A stretch of 36,552 nucleotides of DNA from Fibrobacter intestinalis (GTDB taxonomy: Bacteria; Fibrobacterota; Fibrobacteria; Fibrobacterales; Fibrobacteraceae), in contig NZ_FUWU01000031.1 of NCBI RefSeq assembly GCF_900167415.1, positions 1 through 36,552 on the forward strand. Direction: 5' to 3'. The notes under the pieces are model-generated. The model was not told the origin of the DNA, made no database searches, and saw nothing but the letters and a program-made list of their open reading frames with translations. This document shows, in pieces, positions 8,006 through 15,509 of the stretch (the first letter of the stretch is position 1; each line of letters opens with the position of its first letter). The translations under genes and the position numbers were made by a program.

Positions 8006-9580
8006 ATGAATAACGCTACCATTATCATTGCGGCGAGTATGCTCGCCAGCCGCGCCTTGGGAATCCTCCGGGAAATGCTCCTTGCTAGGGCCGCAGGCGT
8101 TACCGCCGAGAAAAACGCATTGGATTTGGCGTTTTTGATTCCCGATATTTTAAATCATGTCGTCAGTACGGGTTTTCTTTCCATCGTATTCATTCCGATT
8201 TTTTTTGGCTACAAGGCAAAAAATGACGAAGAAGGGTCGTGGAAATTTTTCAGCAACGTGCTGAATACATTGGGAATCGTTTTTTTGCTTTTAATAGTGC
8301 CTTCCTTTATTTGGATGAAGGAATTGATTTCGCTTTTTACGATGGCGGCGGATTTGCCTACGGAACTTTTGGACAGGGCGACTTATTTGGGTCGGATTAT
8401 TTTGCCGGGGCAGCTGTTTATTTTTGCCGGCGGTTTTCTGGTCGCCGTGCAGCATACGCGTAAACAGTTCGCCATTCCTTCTTTGACGGGCGTCATTTAC
8501 AATGCGGCGATTATTGTCGGCGGCATCTTGGGAAGAAATCACGGGTTGGAAGGCTTTGCGTGGGGCGTTCCGGTCGGTGCCTTTATCGGCTTTTTCGTGT
8601 TGCAGCTGTTCGGCGCATTCCGCAGCGGAATCCATTACAGGCCTTACATTCGCCCATTGCATTCGGATATCGTCCGCTATGTAAAAATGATGATTCCAAT
8701 GTCGTTTGGCGTTGGCAGCATGTTTGCTTTTGAATTTGTCATCCGCAGTTTTGGCGGCATTTTCGGAAGCAGCGGCATTTCCAGTTTGAATTATGCGTAT
8801 CGGGTGATGTACACGCTGGTTGCGGTTTTTGGATTTTCTGTCGGGGTTTCCAGCTATCCCGATATGGCGCGCTTGGTGAAAGAAGAAAAATTCACCGAAT
8901 TAAATCGCAAAATCTGGTCCAGCCTTTCCCGGATGTTCACCATTCTGATTCCGGCGGCGATTACGGTCTGGGTGCTTTCGTTTCCGTCGGTGCGGATTCT
9001 TTTTGAACGGGGGGCGTTCACCCGAGAAAGTACGGAATATGTGGCAAAGCTTTTGCATTGGTATCTGCCGGCGAGTTTTGGATTGTGCTTGCAGGCGGTT
9101 CTTGTGCGCTCCTTTTACGCCAGGGAAAAAATGTGGACGCCGACCCTTATCAATACGGGCGTTTTTTTGCTGACGATTCCCGCGTATTTGTTCTTTGCCG
9201 AAGACCTGGGCATTTATTCGGTGCCGATTGTCGGGGCTTTGGGAGCGATTGCTCAAGTAGCGGTGATGGTGTGCCTATGGGTGCGCCAGACGGGAACGGA
9301 GGGCGTCACGCGTGCGTTTAGGAATATGGGACGGGCACTGGCGAGCTTTGCGGCGATGGTCGTCGTGGCGATTGCCATTGAAAACCTTTCCTACGATTTT
9401 GTTCGGGAAGCGTCTGTCTGGAGCCTTCTCCTTTATTCTGGAGTGGTTGCGTTATTGCTGTTCCCTTCGAGTTTGCTTTTGCAAAAGGCAATCGGTTCTG
9501 ATGACGCCGGAGATATTTTTGATGAGCTTTGCGCCAAACTTTTGCAGAAATTGCATTTGAAGAACGTCCTGAAGAAGTAG
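8006..9580 (+). CDS. murJ: lipid II flippase MurJ
   Basis: MOP-superfamily membrane protein that flips lipid II, the peptidoglycan precursor, across the inner membrane. It has 524 residues, normal for the family, with about 14 hydrophobic helices throughout. The N-terminal signature is intact: ASRALGILREMLLARAAGV, then DLAFLIPDILNHVVSTGFLS, then FIPIFF. It lies 40 bases after the CotH gene in the same direction. The gap contains a small CCGTT-TTTT-AACGG hairpin with no T run, so co-transcription with the CotH gene is possible. No terminator is visible after the gene; repeat DNA follows. Confidence 0.93.
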   Translation: MNNATIIIAASMLASRALGILREMLLARAAGVTAEKNALDLAFLIPDILNHVVSTGFLSIVFIPIFFGYKAKNDEEGSWKFFSNVLNTLGIVFLLLIVPSFIWMKELISLFTMAADLPTELLDRATYLGRIILPGQLFIFAGGFLVAVQHTRKQFAIPSLTGVIYNAAIIVGGILGRNHGLEGFAWGVPVGAFIGFFVLQLFGAFRSGIHYRPYIRPLHSDIVRYVKMMIPMSFGVGSMFAFEFVIRSFGGIFGSSGISSLNYAYRVMYTLVAVFGFSVGVSSYPDMARLVKEEKFTELNRKIWSSLSRMFTILIPAAITVWVLSFPSVRILFERGAFTRESTEYVAKLLHWYLPASFGLCLQAVLVRSFYAREKMWTPTLINTGVFLLTIPAYLFFAEDLGIYSVPIVGALGAIAQVAVMVCLWVRQTGTEGVTRAFRNMGRALASFAAMVVVAIAIENLSYDFVREASVWSLLLYSGVVALLLFPSSLLLQKAIGSDDAGDIFDELCAKLLQKLHLKNVLKK

Positions 9581-9589
9581 CGGCAAGTG

Positions 9590-9980
9590 CCCTTCGACTA
9601 GTTCGACAAGCTCACTAACCAAGGCTCAGGGACCGACCTTCGGCTAGTTAACACACGGATTTGCTCAGAACTACGTTCTTCGCTTTTTGTGGTGAGAGCC
9701 GTCAGGTGCGAACAAGTCCGGTTGTTTTTCACCTTTCCGTGATTTTATACAGTTTTTCATATATCTTGAACAGCTCCGTGACGATTTCGTTTTCGGTCTT
9801 CTTTTTCTGTGTGGAGTGATTCTTTCTTGGACGGTCGGGAGACCGTCCTTCCCAGTGGTTTCTCGCCTTTCATTCCTTATTTCTTTCCCCTCATCACGAA
9901 TCCCTAACCATGGTTCGACAACCGGTCCCTGAGTTTGTCGGCCAACCAAGCAAATCGGGTGGATTTTTGTATATAAGCCC
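9590..9980. repeat. dispersed intergenic repeat, copy A
   Basis: This is most of the 520-base gene-free stretch between murJ and mscL. Two blocks match other gaps in the window. The first is the TTCGACAAGCTCAC module (near 9606) followed by CTAACCAAGG and GGCTCAGGGA. The second, at about 9901-9980, contains CCCTAACCATGGTTCGACAA, then CCAACCAAGCAAATCG and the end box GTGGATTTTTGTATATAAG (9959-9977). The second block is nearly the same as 14462-14527. The left end is not recognisable, so the copy is partial or decayed. The short frames inside it are not genes. Confidence 0.7.
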
Positions 9981-10045
9981 ACAAAATTATTCGTGCCCTG
10001 AATGAAATTGGCGGTGAGTTGTTTTTCTGCGATATTTTCCAGATG

Positions 10046-10076
10046 CAAAAAATCCCCGCATTCAAACGGGGATTTC
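10046..10076 (-). terminator. Rho-independent terminator of mscL
   Basis: On the minus strand, AATCCCCG-(8-base loop)-CGGGGATT (10051-10074) is a perfect 8-bp stem, followed by a run of six Ts. It lies about 25 bases after the mscL stop. Confidence 0.85.
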
Positions 10077-10100
10077 CAAAGAATTCATCTAAAAGCAGAT

Positions 10101-10544
10101 TTATTTGTTTTTCAGCAAATCGCGGATTTCGGTAAGCAGAACTTCTTCCTTGCTCGGGGCTGGAGGCGCTGGCGGTTCAGCAGGAGCTTCTTCTTTTTTG
10201 CGCATGTTCTGCATAAAGCCGAGGAACTTTTTCATGACCAAGAAAACGACGACTGCGACGATGATGAAGTCGAGAACGCCGCCGATGAAATTGCCGTAAG
10301 GAATGACGACTCCCGCATTCGTTGTGTAGGAGAGCGCTTTGAGTCCTTCGCCGGCGTCTTTGGCGCCACCCATGGCGATGAGAGCGGTAACTCCCGGCAT
10401 CACGATGTCGTTTACAAAGGATGTGACGATCTTGCCGAAGGCTCCACCGATAATCACACCGATAGCCATATCGACGATGTTGCCCTTGAATGCAAAAGCC
10501 TTAAATTCTTCAATAAGGCTCGATGCTTTTCCTTTAATGCTCAT
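10101..10544 (-). CDS. mscL: large-conductance mechanosensitive channel MscL
   Basis: Pentameric inner-membrane channel that opens under membrane tension and releases osmolytes during hypo-osmotic shock. It has 147 residues. TM1 is preceded by SLIEEFKAFAFKGNIVDMA and contains GVIIGGAFGKIVTSF. The periplasmic loop follows, then TM2 (FIGGVLDFIIVAVVVFLVMKK) and a charged cytoplasmic helix after a Pro/Ala linker. I place the start at the ATG at 10544 (MSIKGKAS) because AAAAGGAG lies nine to ten bases upstream; the longer frame back to 10577 has no such signal. A single-gene unit with its own terminator. Confidence 0.93.
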   Translation of the reverse strand: MSIKGKASSLIEEFKAFAFKGNIVDMAIGVIIGGAFGKIVTSFVNDIVMPGVTALIAMGGAKDAGEGLKALSYTTNAGVVIPYGNFIGGVLDFIIVAVVVFLVMKKFLGFMQNMRKKEEAPAEPPAPPAPSKEEVLLTEIRDLLKNK

Positions 10545-10623
10545 GAGGAGTCTCCTTTTTGAAATAATCGTGGACAAGAATACATTTTTTTGGAAACGCT
10601 GTCACTATTGCTATTTTTGCGGT

Positions 10624-11505
10624 ATGTTTTGGGTCACATTGGCTTTGGGTTCCGCCCTGTTTTTGGGTTTTTACGATATTGCTAAAAAGAAAGCGCTTAC
10701 CGGCAATGCGGTTTTGCCGGTTTTATTTTTTGTCAGCCTGACTTGTGCGGTTTCGCTTTTCCCTGCTTTTTTGCTGGGGAAAATCCCGTCGATTTCGGTT
10801 TCGGAACATGGAATGCTGCTTTTAAAAGCGGCGATTGTGACTTCCAGCTGGGCGTTTACATTTAATGCGGTTTCCCGCTTGCCGTTGAGCATTACGGCGC
10901 CTGTTCGGGCGAGCGCTCCGGTTTTTACGATTGCGATGGCGGTGGCTTTTATGGGCGAGAGGCCGTCGGGGATGGAATGGCTCGGAATCGCGCTTTCGCT
11001 TGCCGCTTATTTGACCATGAGCTTTGCTTCTCGAAAAGAAACCGGGCATTTTTGGACGAACATCTGGATTTTGTCCATGTTTTTGGGTACGTTTCTCGGT
11101 TCCGTCAGTGGAATTTACGATAAATTTCTGTTGCAGCGGGCGCACTTGAATCCGCTTTCGATTCAGTTCTATTACAACATCTATATGGCTTGCTTACAGG
11201 GGCTGGGAGTTCTCTTTTTGCGGTTTTGGCATCGCGACAAGCCGAATCGGATTCGTTTTGAATTTCGAAAAGTGATTTTGGCGGTTGGCGTTTTGCTGGT
11301 GATTGCGGACCGGTTTTATTTTTTGGCGGTGCATGAACCCGATGCGCTGATTTCTGTTGTTACGGTGATTCGCCGTTCCAATGTGCTCATCAGTTTTTTG
11401 GGCGGCTTGATTTTCTTTCACGAAAAACGTTCGGCGCTCAAGTATGCGGCAATGGCTGGGATTCTTTTGGGGCTTGTCTGCTTTGGACTCCCAACTAGCC
11501 CTTAA
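10624..11505 (+). CDS. EamA/DMT-family transporter
   Basis: Inner-membrane metabolite transporter or exporter of the drug/metabolite superfamily; the substrate cannot be told. It has 293 residues from ATG 10624. There are ten hydrophobic segments in two EamA halves (about 1-138 and 150-290); each half ends in the usual small-residue-rich helix (MEWLGIALSLAAYLTM; LKYAAMAGILLGLVCFGL). The open frame extends back to 10339 across mscL on the opposite strand, but that part is antisense shadow, and the hydrophobic protein begins at MFWVTLALGSALFLGFYD. No clear Shine-Dalgarno. It converges with the SIR2-like gene with only 15 bases between their stops and no obvious terminator. Confidence 0.85.
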   Translation: MFWVTLALGSALFLGFYDIAKKKALTGNAVLPVLFFVSLTCAVSLFPAFLLGKIPSISVSEHGMLLLKAAIVTSSWAFTFNAVSRLPLSITAPVRASAPVFTIAMAVAFMGERPSGMEWLGIALSLAAYLTMSFASRKETGHFWTNIWILSMFLGTFLGSVSGIYDKFLLQRAHLNPLSIQFYYNIYMACLQGLGVLFLRFWHRDKPNRIRFEFRKVILAVGVLLVIADRFYFLAVHEPDALISVVTVIRRSNVLISFLGGLIFFHEKRSALKYAAMAGILLGLVCFGLPTSP

Positions 11506-11520
11506 CCCCTAATCACTCTT

Positions 11521-12516
11521 TTAGAAACTCTGGGGAAATAGGCGGCTTAAGAATTGTTTAGCGTCCTCGCAAACGACGATTCCTTTGTCGAACAGGCGTT
11601 CGAGTCTGGCAACGGAAGCGTCCCCCGCCGATTCGAAAACGACGACTTGGCGAATGCGATTTCGGTGCTTGAGCAAAAAGGGAAAACTGTTCCAGTCGGT
11701 TTGTGGAAAACCGTAACCAATCACGTAAATTTCGTCGGCGTTGGAAAGGTAATAGTCCGCTTTTGCCCAGAGTACATTGAACAGGCTTCCCCGCAAAAAG
11801 GAATCTTTGGCGTGCGCCATGGGAATGAAAATCGGATTGTCCTTTTGGTAGAGCGGATAGCTGCGGTCGTCCGCTTCGATGCGGCAGACGTTTTGCAAAT
11901 CCAGTTCCCCGCCGGATCCCTTGATGGAATACCAGTTTAAAGAACCGTGCAATTTGAGAAGGTCGATGCTCTTTGGACGGTTGCCATGGCAAGCGGAGCG
12001 GTCTGCGGGTTCGATGTTTACGCCGTAATCGACGGCGATGGTGGAAAAAAGATTTGGATCCTGCCGAATCTGGTCTTCGATCAGCGTGTCGTAATTAAAA
12101 GAAAGAATCAGATTTTTCCGGCCTTCGTTTTCTTTGTCGTTGGCGATGGCATTTAAAAATGCGGAAAGCATTTGGGAAGCCGCCGAAGAAAGCGGCACCG
12201 TCCGGTGCATGGCTTGGGCGATGAATCGCAAGAGTTCAAAACGGAGTTCCGCATTGCGCAGGCGTTCTTCTTCGCTCGGAAAAATTTGAGCCGTCAAAAT
12301 GTTGGTGGCGACCGATTCGATGTTGAGGTATTCCGGAGCGCCGTGGCAGAGTTCCCGTAGCCAGTAGCAATAATGGCGCAAGGTCTGGCATTCCGCATGA
12401 ATTCCATCTGGAATGCGGCTGTTCAAATCTTTGATCGTCGGCATTTCGGGGCAAAAGGATTTGCTGAATCCGGAACCGACGAGAAAAATCCGACGATAGA
12501 GATCCGGAGAACTCAG
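11521..12516 (-). CDS. SIR2-like domain protein, probable CTG start coupled to dksA
   Basis: A sirtuin-fold protein of the bacterial SIR2-like type, expected to bind or hydrolyse NAD; several such proteins act in phage defence, but there is no direct evidence for that here. The first ATG (12444, MPTIKDLN) gives 307 residues but cuts off the nucleotide-binding motif. Reading upstream in frame adds 24 codons that include FLVGSGFSKSF, the expected N-terminal SIR2 loop, and no ATG, GTG or TTG is available. The best start is CTG at 12516, which overlaps the dksA stop as CTGA and has AAAGGAA seven bases upstream, giving 331 residues. Other motifs are SFNYDTLIE (about 139-147, sirtuin Asn-Asp), LHGSLNW (catalytic-type His about 190) and YVIGYGFPQTD. 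It is the last gene of the dksA unit. Confidence 0.75.
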   Translation of the reverse strand: MSSPDLYRRIFLVGSGFSKSFCPEMPTIKDLNSRIPDGIHAECQTLRHYCYWLRELCHGAPEYLNIESVATNILTAQIFPSEEERLRNAELRFELLRFIAQAMHRTVPLSSAASQMLSAFLNAIANDKENEGRKNLILSFNYDTLIEDQIRQDPNLFSTIAVDYGVNIEPADRSACHGNRPKSIDLLKLHGSLNWYSIKGSGGELDLQNVCRIEADDRSYPLYQKDNPIFIPMAHAKDSFLRGSLFNVLWAKADYYLSNADEIYVIGYGFPQTDWNSFPFLLKHRNRIRQVVVFESAGDASVARLERLFDKGIVVCEDAKQFLSRLFPQSF

Positions 12517-12983
12517 GAATCGTTCCTTTGCGCCATCCGCTGCTGTTGGGCGTAAATTCTCGCCATTTCCAGCCGGGTTTCTTCGTGCTCGCGCTTTTTG
12601 GTTTCAGATTTGCAGCTCACGCATTTGGTCGCTGTGGGAACGGCTTCCAGTCGGGCTTTGGGAATCAATTTTTTGCAGACTTTGCAAATTCCATACGTGC
12701 CGTCTTCAATCCGTTGTAGCGCTTCTTCTAGATAGACAAGGTATTTGCCGTCTCGGGCGGCCAAATCAAAATTGGTTTCCAAAGAATTGTAATCGGAGGC
12801 GACATCGGCCGGGTGTGTGGCATAGCTGGCGGATTCCCCGCCTTGTTCCCTTTGCCCATGGAAAGAGCTGCTGGCGGTTGTATCGCCTTGTGCGGATACG
12901 AGCTGCCGACGACGATCTTGTAAAAGAGCCTTGAAGTATTCCAAATCCTTCGCGCTCATTTTCTCTTGCTTTTTTTCTGCCAT
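12513..12983 (-). CDS. dksA: DksA/TraR-family zinc-finger transcription regulator
   Basis: Binds the RNA polymerase secondary channel and, with ppGpp, adjusts transcription in the stringent response. It has 156 residues: an N-terminal coiled-coil helix (KMSAKDLEYFKALLQDRRRQL), a loop with HPADVASDYNS at the position of the coiled-coil tip, the helix LAARDGKYLVYLEEALQRIEDGTYGIC, and a four-cysteine zinc finger (CKVC, 17 residues, CVSC), then a charged C-terminal helix (KREHEETRLEMARIYAQQQ). The tip differs from the E. coli DxxDxA sequence, so it may be a DksA-like paralogue. GAGAGG and AAGGA lie just before the ATG. Its TGA overlaps the start of the SIR2-like gene. Confidence 0.9.
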   Translation of the reverse strand: MAEKKQEKMSAKDLEYFKALLQDRRRQLVSAQGDTTASSSFHGQREQGGESASYATHPADVASDYNSLETNFDLAARDGKYLVYLEEALQRIEDGTYGICKVCKKLIPKARLEAVPTATKCVSCKSETKKREHEETRLEMARIYAQQQRMAQRNDS

Positions 12984-13209
12984 TCCTTACCATTCCTCTC
13001 TTGGAGTGCCCTTCATTGAGCAAGTCCAGCCCGCATAAACTATTCTTTTTTTTAAAAAGTGGATAACAATTTGTAAAAAATTATTGAGGTTTAGAGAAGA
13101 GTGGTTAGAGTCTAGTGGGGATAGGTTTGTGGAAAGTTCGTCCACAATCCGTCATGGCGGAGCGATTCCGTCTTTCAAGCGAAAAAAATGCGCTTCGGCA
13201 GGAAAATTT

Positions 13210-14166
13210 TTAGACGTAAAATGTGGCTCCCCAAAGCAAGCTGGTGGATCCTTGGGGTGGAATTTCGATGAGTTCCCGGTGGTGGTTCAGCACGTTGGGT
13301 GCCGAGGTCATGGGTTCCAGGGCGATGCTTTCGCGGTCGGGCGGCGTGTAGATTTGAATTCCCCGCCAAAGGTTTTTGCCTGTTTTTTGCCAAACGTCCA
13401 AACGGTAGCCGTTTTCGGGATCTTTGAGGGTGACGGTTTCCCGCTCTGCGGATTCGGCGTCGAAGGCGAAATAATCGTTGATGAAAGTCTCGGCCAGAAT
13501 GGACTGCCCGCTGAATCGGCTTTCTTTTTCAAATTCGCCAGTCGGAATGTCGGCGGAATCCAAAAGGGCTTTCTGGCATTGAGGAAGGGCGAGGGTCAAG
13601 AAATCGACTTTTTTCCCCAGCGAAAAATACGGATGGAATCCTTCGGCATACGGAAGGGATGTGCTGGAGGCATTGAAAACGGTGGAGCGCACGGTAAAAG
13701 CGTTGCCGCTGAACGCATAGTCGTTTGTGATTTTGTATGTGAATGGGTAGCCCGCCGGATCGCCGTAAAATTCGCATTCTAGGGAAAGAACCGCTTCTTG
13801 AGCGTTCGATTCAAAGCTCTTGAATTTCCACGCCCGGCAATTCAAGAAACCGTGGAGGGCGTGCGGTGCCCAGCTGACGTTGTTTTCCAATTGGTAGGAC
13901 TTGCCTTTCCATGTCCATTTAGCGTTGGCGGTGCGGCCCGGAAAAGGCGAGAGGCACACGCCCGCATTTGTATCGGCTTGGATTTGGCGGAATGTTTCGG
14001 CGTCTTGATAGCCGTAAAGAAGGTTTAAAATTTTGCCGTTTACGGGAATGCGCCAGGCGTTTAATCCGGCTCCCCAGCCCGCGAGAATTTCCAGTTCGGC
14101 ATCGCCCGCGTGGACGATAAAACGTTCGACGCTTCCTAAAGGCTTGGATTCGAGTGAAAAGTGCAT
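13210..14166 (-). CDS. galM: aldose 1-epimerase (mutarotase)
   Basis: Interconverts the alpha and beta anomers of hexoses, feeding sugar released from polysaccharides into metabolism. It has 318 residues and is predicted cytoplasmic, with no signal peptide. Family motifs in order: PFPGRTANAKW (substrate-binding Arg), APHALHGF (catalytic-type His), LPYAEGFHPYF (second His), and a C-terminal ESIALEPMTSAPN carrying the catalytic Glu. The gene starts at ATG 14166 without a clear Shine-Dalgarno. Its only promoter-like sequence is the end of the 330-bp repeat element at 14198-14236. The gap of about 225 bases to dksA contains no recognised terminator. Confidence 0.9.
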   Translation of the reverse strand: MHFSLESKPLGSVERFIVHAGDAELEILAGWGAGLNAWRIPVNGKILNLLYGYQDAETFRQIQADTNAGVCLSPFPGRTANAKWTWKGKSYQLENNVSWAPHALHGFLNCRAWKFKSFESNAQEAVLSLECEFYGDPAGYPFTYKITNDYAFSGNAFTVRSTVFNASSTSLPYAEGFHPYFSLGKKVDFLTLALPQCQKALLDSADIPTGEFEKESRFSGQSILAETFINDYFAFDAESAERETVTLKDPENGYRLDVWQKTGKNLWRGIQIYTPPDRESIALEPMTSAPNVLNHHRELIEIPPQGSTSLLWGATFYV

Positions 14167-14197
14167 AGGGACAATATAGCTTCTTGACGTTTCTTTT

Positions 14198-14236
14198 GGG
14201 AATTATATAAAATCCTCTACTAAATACTCGCAATTA
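14198..14236 (-). promoter_or_regulatory. promoter-like end of repeat element B, facing galM
   Basis: On the minus strand TTGCGA (-35-like) is followed after 18 bases by TATATA, and after 20 by TATAAT. The -10 box lies about 40 bases from the galM ATG. The sequence is the conserved left end of the dispersed element, so the promoter may have been brought in by the repeat. Confidence 0.5.
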
Positions 14237-14527
14237 AAAAAGTCCGCAGCCCAAGTGTGGATTTCTTTTTCACAAGGGGAATTTCTTCTCGCACTCGCTT
14301 ATGCCCATAAGTCTTGGGAACTTGTTCCCTTAGGCGAATTGTCCCTTCCAGGGATACTTCAACTACGGAATCGGAGATTCTAAGTTTCAGGGAGCCTCGT
14401 GGGAGGCTGCCGATTCTCCCAACTCCCAACTTTCAACTAATCACTAGTCGCTAACCCCTAATCCCTAACCATGGTTCGACAAGTACACCAACCAAGCAAA
14501 TCGAGTGGAGTTTTGTATATAAGTCCC
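14198..14527. repeat. 330-bp MITE-like element with imperfect terminal inverted repeats (copy B)
   Basis: This is most of the 564-base gene-free stretch between galM and the toxin-antitoxin pair. The left end starts GGGAATTATATAAAATCC; the right end is its inverse, ...GTTTTGTATATAAGTCCC. Over 23 bases, 18 match in inverted orientation. TTTT flanks both sides and could be a target duplication, but is too simple to be sure. Inside are AATACTCGCAATTAA (14223-14237), TTTCTTCTCGCA, CCCAACTCCCAACTTTCAAC and ATGGTTCGACAAG, all of which recur in other copies. No reading frame appears functional, so any movement would need a transposase in trans. Confidence 0.65.
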
Positions 14528-14673
14528 TTTTTTTAGGGGACTAGAGTTAAGCTCTTTTACGCTCTGTAAAATAACTTAAAGTTGAGCATTTTGCTCAAAA
14601 AGTTTATCAGCTCGGAAACGCGTGATGGTAAAAAAAACAGGGCTGTTCCGAATTGGAATATGGAGCGGCTCAT

Positions 14674-14724
14674 TTGCTTTTATAGTACTGAAAAGGTATA
14701 TTTAGAGAGCAATTTTGATCGGAG
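14674..14724 (+). promoter_or_regulatory. promoter and ribosome-binding site of the antitoxin-toxin pair
   Basis: TTGCTT (14674-14679), a 17-base spacer and TATATT (14697-14702) form a good sigma-70-type promoter. GGAG (14721-14724) lies six bases before the antitoxin ATG. No clear operator palindrome was seen. Confidence 0.6.
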
Positions 14725-14730
14725 TCATCT

Positions 14731-14964
14731 ATGATAGCAACAGCAAAAGGGTTCTTTGACGGACAGCAAATTGTGCTGGATCCACCTGTTCGGCTTGAAG
14801 CCGGACAGGAGGTTGTTGTTGCATACGCTATTGCTTCCTCCGCAAAAAGCAAGGAGACGAAATCGAAAATCGTTGATTCGCTGATAGGAGCCATTCCTAA
14901 TACAGGCAAAGCACTGGACGACTATCGTTCGGAGAGACTTGAAAAGTATGCGGATAATGCTTGA
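14731..14964 (+). CDS. antitoxin of a PIN-toxin pair (DUF104/AF2212-like)
   Basis: A 77-residue small acidic protein. The N-terminal part (GFFDGQQIVLDPPVRLEAGQEVVVAY) has the pattern of short beta-barrel antitoxin-type proteins of the AF2212/DUF104 class. The C-terminal half (KIVDSLIGAIPNTGKALDDYRSERLEKYAD) looks like the flexible helix that wraps a VapC-type toxin. It overlaps the toxin gene by 17 bases, the usual order with antitoxin first. It has its own promoter and a good GGAG site. The family assignment comes from the pattern and from the neighbour. Confidence 0.75.
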   Translation: MIATAKGFFDGQQIVLDPPVRLEAGQEVVVAYAIASSAKSKETKSKIVDSLIGAIPNTGKALDDYRSERLEKYADNA

Positions 14965-15364
14965 CACCAACGTTGTGTTGGACGTCCTGCTAAATCGTCC
15001 TGCATTCGTTCAAAATTCCGCAGCGATTCTTAGGGTTGCGTCTGAAGAAATTCAGGAATTCATTACAGCCTCGGCTATTACTGACATCTACTATATCGCA
15101 CGCAAAGAATTGAGGGGTTCCCTGCAAGCAAAAGCTCTTATCAGAAATTTGTTGCAAATCGTTCATGTTGCAGCAGTATCAGAAGTGGATATATGGGCTG
15201 CCCTTGAGAGCGATTGGAAGGATTTTGAAGACTCTGTTCAAAATACAGTCGCCGAGCATCAACGATTTGACTACATCATTACCCGCAATCCATCTGATTT
15301 CAAGGATTCGAATCTGCCGGTATTGACTCCGCAAGAATTTGCGAATAGGTTTATCGCAAAATAG
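14948..15364 (+). CDS. PIN-domain toxin (VapC-like ribonuclease)
   Basis: PIN-fold Mg-dependent ribonuclease, the toxin half of a type II pair. From ATG 14948 it has 138 residues. Acidic active-site residues appear in MLDTNVVLDVLLNR (first Asp), in KDFEDSVQ (central acidic pair) and in FDYIITRNPSDFKDS (C-terminal Asp). Three starts are possible: TTG 14939, ATG 14948 and ATG 14957. I prefer 14948 because GGAG at 14931 lies upstream and no residues of the fold are lost. The pair sits next to a mobile-looking repeat element, as chromosomal toxin-antitoxin modules often do. Confidence 0.83.
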   Translation: MRIMLDTNVVLDVLLNRPAFVQNSAAILRVASEEIQEFITASAITDIYYIARKELRGSLQAKALIRNLLQIVHVAAVSEVDIWAALESDWKDFEDSVQNTVAEHQRFDYIITRNPSDFKDSNLPVLTPQEFANRFIAK

Positions 15365-15445
15365 ACCTTGTTCAAAATGAGCAAATTGAATTTTGGTTTG
15401 AACACAGGGATGCGCTGCCGTGGCGAGTGGAAGGGATAAGGCACG
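15365..15445. repeat. fragment of the dispersed repeat (copy E)
   Basis: In this 145-base gap between toxin and flavin reductase, GATTTTGG-type sequence plus TTGAACACAGG (near 15390-15408) recurs near 27830-27851, and GGAAGGGATAAGG (near 15430) recurs near 36490. It looks like an internal fragment of the same family, without ends. Confidence 0.45.
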
Positions 15446-15509
15446 CCCTTTTTTGTGCTTGCCGGAAGGTTTTATTTTTTAGATATTGACGAAAAAAAAT
15501 GAGGTCAAT

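Noticed and set aside
9671-10048. 125-codon minus-strand frame after mscL
   Set aside because: Low-complexity basic composition, lies in repeat copy A and beyond the mscL terminator; no family pattern.
10339-10623. N-terminal extension of the EamA transporter
   Set aside because: It is antisense to mscL and not hydrophobic; the transporter fold begins at ATG 10624.
14220-14429. 69-codon minus-strand frame between galM and the toxin-antitoxin pair
   Set aside because: Lies wholly in repeat copy B. Only a few residues (REEI, KKK) resemble the other copies' translations, and the frame is broken in copy D.
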